In this document: piece after piece, positions 24,302 to 32,633 of the stretch | How the letters are laid out: every line of letters begins with the position of its first letter | How positions within the stretch are numbered: position 1 is the stretch's first letter | Assembly: GCA_018401955.1 (NCBI GenBank) | Contig: JAGYJT010000008.1 | Location: 34,700-98,699, forward strand | DNA length: 64,000 bases | Reading direction: 5' to 3' | Origin: Chitinophagales bacterium | GTDB lineage: Bacteria > Bacteroidota > Bacteroidia > Chitinophagales > CAIOSU01 | Made by a program: the position numbers and the translations under genes | Notes under the pieces: generated by a model | The model's database searches: none | The model's input: only the letters and a program-made list of their open reading frames with translations | Told to the model about the DNA's origin: nothing

Positions 24302-25065
24302 TTGCTTACCTTTTCGGAGTAGTATTTTACAAACCAGCGTGGTACAATGTCAGGGTTAAAGTCATCCCATTGTTTCTCTCCATCTATTTGTTTAAAGTGA
24401 GCAAATAATACAGGTTTTTTGCCCGTATTGTCAAAAAAGTATGCTTGGTAAGCTATTTGGGCCGCATCATATAATTGATCTAATGAGCGGTAGTAGCGAC
24501 TTTCAATTTTATCAGGTGGCACGTTATGCCCAAGTTCTTTAACTCTGATTTTTACCCTGTCTTTATTGAATTCTGGACTTTCTGTTGAAACAAAGTAAAG
24601 ATAGACCTTGTAACCAGCATCCTGTGCGCTACGCATTATATCAAGCTTGGATGGGTGAGAAAAGACCGTTTCGAAGGAAAATTTTCGTTTTTCAACCAGT
24701 AATTTTTTCCTTAAAAAGTCTGCCAGGATTTGTGCCAAGCGCTCATCAGCTAATTCGTCAGCTAGTATCAATTTATCGCCTTTAAGGTCGAAACAGTTTT
24801 TAAAGGCTTTTTCAGAAAACCCTTCACCTAATAATCCTGAAGAAAGGGCTTCTGAAAGCAGCTCTTCAATGGATGTAAAAATTTCATATTTGTCGAAGGT
24901 AAATGTTCCGTTACGTAACTCTTTGGCAAAATCATCAGCATTAATATAGATACCAAAGTCGATAGGGGCATTGTTAATTGTATATTCCCTTACGGATTTA
25001 ATGATTGTACTTTTTCCAGACCCATTCGGTCCAGCAAATACACGCATCCGGAGTTCGTCCGACAT
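24298..25065 (-). CDS. Zeta toxin family kinase
   Basis: This 255-residue P-loop protein has Walker A GPNGSGKST (about residues 12-20), the acidic INADDF segment, and the FETVFSHPSK and ESRYYRSLDQL segments typical of zeta toxins of the epsilon/zeta type. Characterised zeta toxins phosphorylate UDP-N-acetylglucosamine or related sugar nucleotides and so block cell-wall synthesis. The start ATG shares one base with the TAA of the small upstream gene (TAATG), and the stop overlaps the GH31 start (ATGA). The family call is good; toxicity and target are inferred. Confidence 0.85.
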   Translation of the reverse strand: MSDELRMRVFAGPNGSGKSTIIKSVREYTINNAPIDFGIYINADDFAKELRNGTFTFDKYEIFTSIEELLSEALSSGLLGEGFSEKAFKNCFDLKGDKLILADELADERLAQILADFLRKKLLVEKRKFSFETVFSHPSKLDIMRSAQDAGYKVYLYFVSTESPEFNKDRVKIRVKELGHNVPPDKIESRYYRSLDQLYDAAQIAYQAYFFDNTGKKPVLFAHFKQIDGEKQWDDFNPDIVPRWFVKYYSEKVSK

Positions 25066-25304
25066 TAGTCCACTATAATTTTATCAGGTGTCGGTTTGGC
25101 TTCTAATTCTGAAACGCGGGTCTTGTTTCCATCTTTATCTACTTTAATTACCCAGCCATCCTCAACTTTCATTACATAACCCATCAACTCCATAGCCTTA
25201 GCAGCTTTGTCGCGAGTGCCTTTATTAACGGCTCTCACTAAGGCTCTTTTTGTAAGGGGAGCTAATTTCTTCCTATCCGTCTTTTTTTTGGTCTTTTCTG
25301 CCAT
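25065..25304 (-). CDS. Putative antitoxin of the zeta-type toxin
   Basis: This 79-residue protein has a Lys-rich basic N terminus (KTKKKTDRKK) and a beta-rich C-terminal half. It matches no antitoxin family that I recognise. Its position immediately upstream of a zeta-toxin gene, with a one-base stop/start overlap, is the standard antitoxin-toxin arrangement. A near-consensus TATCTTTA box 5 nt before the ATG (25310-25317) may be the promoter of the whole unit. The role is inferred from context only. Confidence 0.65.
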   Translation of the reverse strand: MAEKTKKKTDRKKLAPLTKRALVRAVNKGTRDKAAKAMELMGYVMKVEDGWVIKVDKDGNKTRVSELEAKPTPDKIIVD

Positions 25305-25401
25305 AAGTCTAAAGATAATTAATCGTTTGCATCAGTGCAATTATTTAACAATTGCCCAAGTCTGTTGGTTTCAAATCCCCCATTTCAAATCTCATATCTG
25401 A

Positions 25402-27207
25402 TCACAAAACCTTCGTTTTCCCCATTCCAAAGCGTAATAACCCCAACGCCACCATTGCCGTAACCAACCAAATGGCCGCCAACTGGTAATCGCCGAAGAT
25501 GAACTTGCCCACACCAAATAGAGTAGCATAGGTAAACGTAATGCCCGATAACCAACAAAGGGCCAAGTAGCCCGGCTTAAAGCCTACTGGCTGTGTAATA
25601 CTGATGGGTGCCCACCAACCACCGGGCTGAACCTTGTTATAGAAATGGGTAAGCGTTGCCTTTTTAGTGGGTTCGGTAAGAAACGTAACGAAAAGCCATG
25701 ATGCAGTAGTAAAGCCTACCGTAAGAAAGAAACTATTAGGAAACTCCCAGCCGAGGATAAATTTACTGATACCAAAGCCGATGAACGGCGCTATGGTGGC
25801 GGCAATTTCGCTCCAAGCATTGATGCGCCACCAATACCAGCGCAGTATCAATACCAACCCAAGGCCGGCGCCACATTCCATGATGAATTTCCAAGTGTCT
25901 TCGATACTCGTGATAAAAGGCGTAACGCCAATGCCTAATATGCAAAGAAAGACTGTTGCTAAACGAGAGGCGGTAATCAGTTCCTTGTCGGTTTTGGCAT
26001 GCTTGCTCTTCTTAAATTCTTGGTCGTCTAGTAGCTTTGATCCGATTTTAGGCTGCTCGTTGTTGGGATTGCCCTCGCTAAAGCGTTTGTACACATCATT
26101 TACCAAATAGCCAGCGCCCCAGTTAAGTTGCGTGGATATGGTGCTTAGGTAGGCCGCCAAAAACGCCACCACCAGCAAGCCTTTTAGTCCTACGGGCAGA
26201 AAATCATTCATGGCGTATATGTAGCCCATGCCGGGCTCGTTCAAACCAGGATATAATACAATGCAACACAGCGCTACCAATATCCACGGCCACGGGCGCA
26301 GGCAGTAGTGCGCCACTTGAAACAAAAGCGTAGCATATACGGCTTGGTTTTCGTCTTTGGCACTCATCATGCGTTGGGCAACATAGCCGCCACCGCCGGG
26401 CTCAGCACCGGGGTACCAGCTGCTCCACCACTGCACTCCGATAAAGGCCAAAAATGCCCCAACGGTAATGGTAAGGGTGCTGCCCATATCGGCAGCAGTA
26501 TTGCCTATGGAAGGAAAGAATTCAAATGCCCAAGGTTTATCGGCCAGCTTTTCTTGTAAGCCGCTAATGCCGCCAATTTGCTCGGAGTTAACCACTAAAT
26601 AGGCCAGCACCACGGTACCTGTCATAGCAATGGTAAACTGCACCACATCGGTAACCGCCACACCCCATAAACCCGAAATAGTGGTGTATATAACCGCCAC
26701 AGCCATGGCACCAGCCACATACCATATCACTTGATCGGGTGGTATACCGAACATACCCTTGAGAATGCTGGCCAAGGCCACGTTTACCCAGCCAATAATC
26801 AAAACATTCATAAACAAGCCGAGATAAACCGCCCGCAACCCACGCAAAAAGGCCGCTTCCGGACCGCTATATCGCAGCTCAATCAGTTCCACTTCGGTAA
26901 TTACCCCCGAGCGCCGCCAAAGCCTAGCGAAAAAGAAAGTAGTGAGCATGCCGCCAGCCAACATGTTCCACCAAAGCCAGTTGCCACTAATACCGTTTTT
27001 GGCCACTAGGCCCGTTACAGCCAATGGCGTGTCGGCAGCAAAAGTGGTAGCTACCATGCTAATTCCAGCAATATACCAAGGCAAGTTGCGCCCGCCAAGG
27101 AAAAAGTCGGTCAAGCCACCTGATGCCCGCTTGCGGTAGTATAAGCTGATGCTTAAAGACAATGCTAAAAAGCCGATAATGATAATCCAATCGAGGGTAG
27201 CGAGCAT
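25402..27207 (-). CDS. Sodium:solute symporter family protein
   Basis: This 601-residue membrane protein has about 13 hydrophobic segments and the SSS-family motifs: GGRNLPWYIAGISM near the N terminus and ISGLWGVAVTDVVQF in the middle. It should take up a small solute, commonly a sugar, with sodium. The GH31 gene for a secreted glycosidase lies downstream on the same strand, with the toxin-antitoxin pair between them, so uptake of the sugar released by that enzyme is a reasonable guess. About 97 nt separate it from the antitoxin gene. Substrate is not identifiable from sequence. Confidence 0.9.
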   Translation of the reverse strand: MLATLDWIIIIGFLALSLSISLYYRKRASGGLTDFFLGGRNLPWYIAGISMVATTFAADTPLAVTGLVAKNGISGNWLWWNMLAGGMLTTFFFARLWRRSGVITEVELIELRYSGPEAAFLRGLRAVYLGLFMNVLIIGWVNVALASILKGMFGIPPDQVIWYVAGAMAVAVIYTTISGLWGVAVTDVVQFTIAMTGTVVLAYLVVNSEQIGGISGLQEKLADKPWAFEFFPSIGNTAADMGSTLTITVGAFLAFIGVQWWSSWYPGAEPGGGGYVAQRMMSAKDENQAVYATLLFQVAHYCLRPWPWILVALCCIVLYPGLNEPGMGYIYAMNDFLPVGLKGLLVVAFLAAYLSTISTQLNWGAGYLVNDVYKRFSEGNPNNEQPKIGSKLLDDQEFKKSKHAKTDKELITASRLATVFLCILGIGVTPFITSIEDTWKFIMECGAGLGLVLILRWYWWRINAWSEIAATIAPFIGFGISKFILGWEFPNSFFLTVGFTTASWLFVTFLTEPTKKATLTHFYNKVQPGGWWAPISITQPVGFKPGYLALCWLSGITFTYATLFGVGKFIFGDYQLAAIWLVTAMVALGLLRFGMGKTKVL

Positions 27208-27344
27208 GGGGTGGTGGTTTGGCTAATGGCCTAAAAATAACGCATTAATTTTATCATCTTTAAGCAGATATTAACAGTGAGTTATCTACTGGTGTATTTT
27301 TAACCACCTCGTCTGAGCCGAGGCAAGCAAAAGGGCACCAAGAA

Positions 27345-27413
27345 AACCACACAACGCACACAAAGCTATCCCTTAGTGTTCTTTGTGAAACCTTTGTGCA
27401 CGTTGTGGTTAAG
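27345..27413. repeat. Dispersed intergenic repeat, copy C, with inverted arms
   Basis: AACCACACAACGCACACAAAG at 27345-27365 pairs imperfectly with CTTTGTGCACGTTGTGGTT at 27392-27410. The right arm matches copy A (GAAAACCTTTGCGCACGTTGCG) with a few changes. It ends about 20 nt before the ATG of the next gene. Confidence 0.55.
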
Positions 27414-27429
27414 CTCGAAACATAAGATT

Positions 27430-28077
27430 ATGGCCTCTCAAACCTCCACCGATTATCCTCGCCTTGCCGCTAAACTGGCCATTGTTGCGGCCTTTTTGGG
27501 CACCGTGGCCGATTTGCTTCTACTGTACAGCCCAACAGGCGGCTATGAGGTAGGCGACTATCAGTTTTTGGCAGACATCAGCGATAGTCGCATGATGGTT
27601 GGCCACTACCTTGGTATATTCTTTATCCCGCTGGAGATGTTGGGGTTGTTTCAAGTTTACCGTTGCCTAAAGCCCGCTGGTGGCTGGATGCCTTGGGCCA
27701 TTGTTATTGGTGCGCTGTTTATCGGCTACCCAGGCATTGCCTATCATGGCATGGTGGCTTTTATCCATCAAATGATACAACAAGGCACTTTGGATGCAAC
27801 TGCCTTGGAACGCGTGCGAATGCTGTCCGAGCCTGTTGGTGCTGCATTGGCAGTAGGCGGTGGATTTGTTGCGGGGCTTATGGTGTATGTTATCCTTAAA
27901 AAGGAAACCCTTTACCCCAAATGGATGGCATGGTGCAACCCCGGTGCGTTTTATGTGCTTTTTGCAGTGTGCTATCTGGTTATTCCAGTGGTGGGCAATG
28001 TACTGATACCCGCAGGGTTTAATCTGGCTTTTTTGTTGTTTTTTGTTTGCTCGTTGGTGGCGGAGAAGAAGGGCTGA
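27430..28077 (+). CDS. Uncharacterised multi-pass membrane protein
   Basis: From the ATG at 27430 (MASQTSTDYPR) this is a 215-residue protein with six or seven membrane helices and no soluble domain. It resembles an uncharacterised Bacteroidota membrane family; DUF6796 is possible, but I am not certain. The longer frame from 27376 runs through the repeat upstream and is unlikely to be translated. It is a single gene, divergent from the symporter, followed directly by the inverted-repeat cassette. Confidence 0.7.
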   Translation: MASQTSTDYPRLAAKLAIVAAFLGTVADLLLLYSPTGGYEVGDYQFLADISDSRMMVGHYLGIFFIPLEMLGLFQVYRCLKPAGGWMPWAIVIGALFIGYPGIAYHGMVAFIHQMIQQGTLDATALERVRMLSEPVGAALAVGGGFVAGLMVYVILKKETLYPKWMAWCNPGAFYVLFAVCYLVIPVVGNVLIPAGFNLAFLLFFVCSLVAEKKG

Positions 28078-28089
28078 CCGTTGCTGTGA

Positions 28090-28140
28090 GAACCTTGATT
28101 AAGAAAAGGATTGATAGATTGGAAAAGGATTTTTTACATA
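28090..28140 (+). repeat. Left inverted repeat (51 bp)
   Basis: It begins GAACCTTGATT and ends TTTTTTACATA. Within it GAAAAGGATT occurs twice (28103-28112 and 28122-28131). Confidence 0.92.
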
Positions 28141-28177
28141 GTTCGGTAAAATCCATTTCCAAATATGGCTCAGAGTT

Positions 28178-28567
28178 TCAGTGTACTTGAATCACAACTT
28201 TATCCTCCCTTAAGTAATTACCTTGATTGTCAATGATTGCAAAATAGAGTATCCATAACGTTTTATTTACGCCATCTCGAATTAGGTAACCCTTAGTTAA
28301 CTGCTCACATTTATAAGAGGTAATTAGATTAAAAGGTTCTACATCGGCTTCTGTGCAACTCGCAAAATTTACTATAGTGTCAGTGCGGACTATATAATTT
28401 TTAAGAAAGTCTTTAGAATAGGCACTATCGTTAATGGAGATTTCAGTGTCCTCCATTGATGCAATGGTTAACAACAACTCACAAGCGAGTGTTTTATCAT
28501 TGCTCACATCTATGGTATCTGGGGATCCGAAGAAAATTAATACTGAATAGGCTACTATTGGTATCAT
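28178..28567 (-). CDS. Uncharacterised membrane-anchored or secreted protein inside inverted repeats
   Basis: From the ATG at 28567 this is a 129-residue protein with a hydrophobic N terminus (IPIVAYSVLIFFG) that could be a signal anchor, followed by a soluble acidic domain with three cysteines and no recognised motif. The TTG at 28600 would add 11 residues. It appears more AT-rich than its neighbours. It is the only gene between two 50-bp inverted repeats. Function unknown; the frame is long enough to be credible but has no family support. Confidence 0.5.
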   Translation of the reverse strand: MIPIVAYSVLIFFGSPDTIDVSNDKTLACELLLTIASMEDTEISINDSAYSKDFLKNYIVRTDTIVNFASCTEADVEPFNLITSYKCEQLTKGYLIRDGVNKTLWILYFAIIDNQGNYLREDKVVIQVH

Positions 28568-28649
28568 TGCGAGCTTTATCCTATGTAACTCAAAATACAA
28601 AAATTGTATTGTATCTAATGCCTTTGCTTATATAAATGACTAATTGCAT

Positions 28650-28699
28650 TATGTAAAAATCCTTTTCCAATCTATCAATCCTTTTCCCAATCAAGGTTC
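28650..28699 (-). repeat. Right inverted repeat (50 bp)
   Basis: It is the complement of the left copy, with GG in place of AA after GAACCTTGATT and one T fewer in the T-run. Its outer nine bases are the final Glu, Pro and stop codons of lhgO. Confidence 0.92.
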
Positions 28700-29890
28700 A
28701 AATTTTTTAATAGCCATCTCCGCCAAGGTCAACCCAATTGACAAAGACGAAGTAGCCGCAGGCGAAGGCGCATTGAGCAAATGGATGGCATGTTCTTGCT
28801 CTTCGATATAGAAATCATCCAACAACTTCCCATCCTTACTGCATGCTTGGGCGCGCACCCCTACGCCGCCGGGTATTAAGTCATCAGCTTGTATTTCGGG
28901 TACTAGTTTTTGTAGGGCTTTGGTGAAGGCGGCCTTGTTCCACGAGCGGTACATTTCGCCCATGCCGGTGCGCCAATAGCGCTTCACAATACTGTGCAAT
29001 CCCGGCCAGCGTATGGTTTCTATAAATTCATTGGCTTGAAAGGCAGTGCGGGAATAACCTTCTCGTTTAAAGGCCAATACGGCATTGGGGCCTGCCTCTA
29101 GCCCTCCACCCGCCATGCGGGTAAAGTGCACACCCAGGAATGGAAAGGCCGGGTCGGGTACGGGATAAACCAAGTCTTTTACCAAGTATTCCTTTTCAGG
29201 CTTCACTAACCAATACTCCCCACGGAAGGGGATAATCTGTACATCCAATTTCAACCCTGCCATGGCGGCAATTTTATCGCTGTACAGGCCAGCGCAATTG
29301 ATGAGTAAATCGGTCTTGAGCTGGAGTTTTGTCGTGTAAATTACTGTTTGATTATCAACGGATTGTATCTTATTGACTGCTTCGCCAGTAAGCACCATAC
29401 CGCCCATACTTTTAATGGATTCTTGTAGTTTCTTTGCGACTACTTTATAGTCAACAATACCAGTTTGCGGCACATAAATGCCCGCTATGCCGTTTACATG
29501 GGGTTCCCGCTGACGTATAGCCGTCTTATCAAGCCATTCCAGCCCCGCTAGTCCGTTTTGTTGTCCACGGTCATACAAGGCTTGCAATCGAGGCAGTTCA
29601 TCTTGGGTAGTGGCTACAATGATTTTGCCGCATAGCTCATACGGTACGTTATGCTCGTTGCAAAAATCGATAAGCATCTGGTAGCCGCTAATGCAGTTTT
29701 GCGCTTTTAGGCTGCCGGGGGCATAGTAAATGCCCGAATGGATAACGCCACTGTTGTGGCCCGTTTGGTGTTGGGCAACTTCCGCCTCTTTCTCTAAAAC
29801 TGTTATTTGCAGGTCAGGGTTTAAGCGCAGCAGTTGGTAGGCCGTTGCCAACCCCGTAATGCCACCGCCAATGATGGTGATGGTAGGCAT
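28691..29890 (-). CDS. lhgO: L-2-hydroxyglutarate oxidase
   Basis: From the ATG at 29890 this is a 399-residue FAD-dependent oxidase of normal length. The FAD-binding motif GGGITGLATAYQL is at the N terminus, and GHNSGVIHSGIYY is the conserved active-site segment of LhgO. It oxidises L-2-hydroxyglutarate to 2-oxoglutarate, feeding electrons to the quinone pool at the membrane. The start at 29908 would overlap dsbD; the ATG at 29890 leaves a 1-nt gap after the dsbD stop, suggesting coupling. The stop lies inside the right inverted repeat of the neighbouring cassette. Confidence 0.9.
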   Translation of the reverse strand: MPTITIIGGGITGLATAYQLLRLNPDLQITVLEKEAEVAQHQTGHNSGVIHSGIYYAPGSLKAQNCISGYQMLIDFCNEHNVPYELCGKIIVATTQDELPRLQALYDRGQQNGLAGLEWLDKTAIRQREPHVNGIAGIYVPQTGIVDYKVVAKKLQESIKSMGGMVLTGEAVNKIQSVDNQTVIYTTKLQLKTDLLINCAGLYSDKIAAMAGLKLDVQIIPFRGEYWLVKPEKEYLVKDLVYPVPDPAFPFLGVHFTRMAGGGLEAGPNAVLAFKREGYSRTAFQANEFIETIRWPGLHSIVKRYWRTGMGEMYRSWNKAAFTKALQKLVPEIQADDLIPGGVGVRAQACSKDGKLLDDFYIEEQEHAIHLLNAPSPAATSSLSIGLTLAEMAIKKFEP

Positions 29891-29891
29891 G

Positions 29892-31874
29892 TTATTGGGC
29901 AACAGCACTTAAGCTAACGGTGTGCTTTTGGTAAGCATCTATTCCGCACCGCAAATATTCTTCATATCGCTCAGCAGAGGCAGTACCCAGTGCGGTTGAT
30001 AACAACTGCTCATCAGGGCTTACCAACACATACCATGGTTGGGCATTAGCCTTAAAATACTTGATTTGCATATCGCTCCACATATTGCCCACGGTTCTTA
30101 TTTTCTTGCCCGTTGCATCCGATACATACTGTTCGTCTGCTGGCAATTTAATATCCTCATCCACGTATAGCGATACTACCACGTAGTTTTCTTCCATCAA
30201 CTTGCGCACAGCTGGCTCAACCCATACGGTTTCTTCCATTTTTCGGCAGTTTACACAGGCCCAACCCGTAAAATCAAGCATAATTGGTTTGCCTTCCGCT
30301 TTGGCCTTGGCAACTGCCGCTTCGTAATCATTAAAGATGGTTTCTACATGGCCTTCGCTATGGTCAATATAGCTATAGAACATCGGTGGCGGGAAGCCGC
30401 TCAATAGTTTCAAGTTGGTACCCCAAAGGCCTGGTATTAGGTATAGAGTAAAGGCCAAAAATGCCACGCCGGTTACTTTACGGCCCATGCCCACTTTATC
30501 AGGTTTCGGTTCGTGCGGCATTGGTATCAAGCCAAACAAATACAACACTAATGCGATGCCTAAAATAATCCAAAGTGCTAGGAACAGTTCCCGTTTTACC
30601 AAGCCCAATTGTAGCACCAAATCAACATTGCTCAAAAACTTGATAGCAAAAGCTATTTCCACAAAACCCAACACGTGTTTTACGGTGCCCAACCAGCCAC
30701 CAGACTTTGGCAACTTGGCCAGAAAGCCTGGAAACATGGCAAATAAAGCAAAAGGGAACCCTAGCGCGACACCAAAACCCAGCATACCAGCAACCAGATT
30801 GTATTGGCCGCCATCAGTGGTAGCAGCCCCTACGAGCAAACTGCCTAAAATAGGGCCCGTGCACGAAAAGGATACCACTACCAGTGTTACCGCCATGAAA
30901 AAGATACCTATCAAGCCGCCTAAATCAGAGGCCTTATCGGCTCGGTTGGCGATGGAGGCCGGCAAAGTGATTTCGAAAAAGCCAAAGAATGAAATGGCAA
31001 ATACGATAAATACTGCAAAAAACAACAAGTTAACCCAAGGATTGGTAGCAAAGGCATTCAAAATATCTGGCGGTATGTTGAATATCAAGAAGGGTACGCT
31101 GAATAAGAAGTAGATAAATACAATACTAAACCCATAGAACAAGGCATCAAAAATGCCCTTTTTGCCACTCTTTCCACCTTTAGTAAAAAAGGTAACGGTC
31201 AACGGTATCATCGGGAAAACGCAAGGGGTAATTAAGGCTACCAATCCACCCAAAAAACCAAGGATAAAGATGGTCAACAATCCTTTTGCATCTTGGCTTT
31301 CGCCACAATCACTTATTGGGGCGCCAAATTTATTGGCATCTGTTGAGTCTATCGGTCCCGTAGGGGCTATCAATCCTGCAAGGGTGGCAGTCTTTTTGCC
31401 AAGGTCAAACTCAAAATCAATATTATCCGGTGGTAAACACTTTTCGTGATTACAGGTCATAAACTCCAGGTAGCCCTTAACTATAGCGTTGGGGTCTGTA
31501 GCTGTTACTTTTTGCGTGAAGGTTGCGCTTAGTCCAAATTTCTTAACCTGGGCTTCCCACATAGGGTCTAGCTCATCATATATTTTGTCGCCTGTTTCGG
31601 TAGGCGCGCCTAAAAACACAAACTGGCTGTTGCTTGAATCTTCATAATAGAAGCTGGTAGGCACTGGGCCAATGTTTGGGTCAAGAAAAGAACTGTACAA
31701 ATACCAACCCTTTTCAATAGTTACATGGTAAATGAGTTCGTACTCACCTTCGCCAGTTTGCTTTAACTCAACGGTCCAATCGGTAGGGTCTTCAATATCA
31801 TCGGCTTTCGATGGATTACAGGCCACTACCATAAACCCCAAGAGTAGTATTAAAATACGGAACAACTTCATCAT
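29892..31874 (-). CDS. dsbD: Thiol:disulfide interchange protein DsbD
   Basis: This 660-residue protein has all three DsbD parts. After a lipoprotein-like signal (GFMVVAC) comes the periplasmic N-domain with its cysteine pair (CNHEKC). The eight-helix transmembrane domain has its two conserved cysteines in TPCVFPMIP and SCTGP. The C-terminal thioredoxin-like domain has WACVNC (about residue 540). It carries electrons from cytoplasmic thioredoxin to periplasmic partners. An additional Met codon at 31871 is an alternative start. It is upstream of lhgO and downstream of purQ in a same-strand run of genes. Confidence 0.93.
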   Translation of the reverse strand: MMKLFRILILLLGFMVVACNPSKADDIEDPTDWTVELKQTGEGEYELIYHVTIEKGWYLYSSFLDPNIGPVPTSFYYEDSSNSQFVFLGAPTETGDKIYDELDPMWEAQVKKFGLSATFTQKVTATDPNAIVKGYLEFMTCNHEKCLPPDNIDFEFDLGKKTATLAGLIAPTGPIDSTDANKFGAPISDCGESQDAKGLLTIFILGFLGGLVALITPCVFPMIPLTVTFFTKGGKSGKKGIFDALFYGFSIVFIYFLFSVPFLIFNIPPDILNAFATNPWVNLLFFAVFIVFAISFFGFFEITLPASIANRADKASDLGGLIGIFFMAVTLVVVSFSCTGPILGSLLVGAATTDGGQYNLVAGMLGFGVALGFPFALFAMFPGFLAKLPKSGGWLGTVKHVLGFVEIAFAIKFLSNVDLVLQLGLVKRELFLALWIILGIALVLYLFGLIPMPHEPKPDKVGMGRKVTGVAFLAFTLYLIPGLWGTNLKLLSGFPPPMFYSYIDHSEGHVETIFNDYEAAVAKAKAEGKPIMLDFTGWACVNCRKMEETVWVEPAVRKLMEENYVVVSLYVDEDIKLPADEQYVSDATGKKIRTVGNMWSDMQIKYFKANAQPWYVLVSPDEQLLSTALGTASAERYEEYLRCGIDAYQKHTVSLSAVAQ

Positions 31875-31919
31875 TAGGCAGTTGAAGCAATTAGAGAATA
31901 GGGAGTGTCTTTTTATGGT

Positions 31920-32627
31920 TTAAACCGCTTGCAGCACGGTGGCTTTCAGCGATTCGAAAATAGCACGGCCATCGGTGTTACCCAACTGCTCTTCACTGGC
32001 ACGCTCAGGGTGCGGCATCATTCCAAATACGTTGCGGGTAAGGTTGGTTATGCCCGCAATATTATCCACGGCACCATTTACATTGGTACTATCGTTCACA
32101 TTGCCATCTTTATCGCAATAGCGGAAAAGCACTTGGTCGTTTTTGTTTATTTCGGCCATGGTAGCAGCATCCGCAAAAAAGCGGCCTTCGGCATGTGCTA
32201 TTGGCACTTTCAGTACTTGGCCCGGTTGCAAGGCACTGGTTACGGCACTGTTGGTGCTTTCGGTGCGCATGTATATGTTTTGGCAGATAAACTGCTGGTT
32301 GCGGTTGCGCAACAAAGCGCCGGGCAATAAGCCAGCCTCGCACAATACCTGGAAACCATTGCAGATACCCAACACATAACCACCCTCGTTGGCAAACTTG
32401 ATTACCGCATCCATAATCGGCGAAAAACGTGCAATAGCACCGCTACGCAAATAGTCACCATAAGAGAAGCCACCGGGCAAAACGATACAATCGCCAGGGC
32501 CGAAGCCTTCTAAGCTGGTTTCTTTATGGAAAATGGATTTAGTCTCAAACCCCATTACGTTTTGCAATACATGCACCGTGTCGCGGTCGCAATTAGAGCC
32601 AGGGAAAACAATAACGCCGAATTTCAT
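31920..32627 (-). CDS. purQ: Phosphoribosylformylglycinamidine synthase subunit PurQ
   Basis: This 235-residue class I glutamine amidotransferase has PurQ's start ([16 protein letters not shown]), nucleophile in GICNGFQVL and the His/Glu pair in PHPERAS. It supplies ammonia to PurL in the fourth step of purine synthesis. The separate subunit indicates a split PurL/PurQ/PurS system; purL and purS are not in the window. It follows the 32634-33629 gene by 6 nt, so both may share a transcript. Confidence 0.95.
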   Translation of the reverse strand: MKFGVIVFPGSNCDRDTVHVLQNVMGFETKSIFHKETSLEGFGPGDCIVLPGGFSYGDYLRSGAIARFSPIMDAVIKFANEGGYVLGICNGFQVLCEAGLLPGALLRNRNQQFICQNIYMRTESTNSAVTSALQPGQVLKVPIAHAEGRFFADAATMAEINKNDQVLFRYCDKDGNVNDSTNVNGAVDNIAGITNLTRNVFGMMPHPERASEEQLGNTDGRAIFESLKATVLQAV

Positions 32628-32633
32628 CGTTAT

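Larger units (their letters stand above)
28090..28699. mobile_element. Putative inverted-repeat cassette carrying one ORF
   Basis: A 610-bp segment is bounded by 50- to 51-bp inverted repeats with two mismatches and one single-base gap. The only gene inside is a small membrane-anchored protein on the minus strand. No transposase is encoded, no target-site duplication is visible, and the right repeat includes the last two codons and stop of lhgO. It could be a non-autonomous element, an invertible segment, or an inverted duplication of the lhgO end. Confidence 0.5.

Noticed and set aside
27376..27429. N-terminal extension of the membrane protein starting at 27376
   Set aside because: The extension encodes the repeat sequence, and the ATG at 27430 gives a natural N terminus.
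28090..28699. The inverted repeats as ordinary transcription terminators
   Set aside because: Neither repeat folds on itself into a hairpin; the two copies pair only with each other across about 510 nt.
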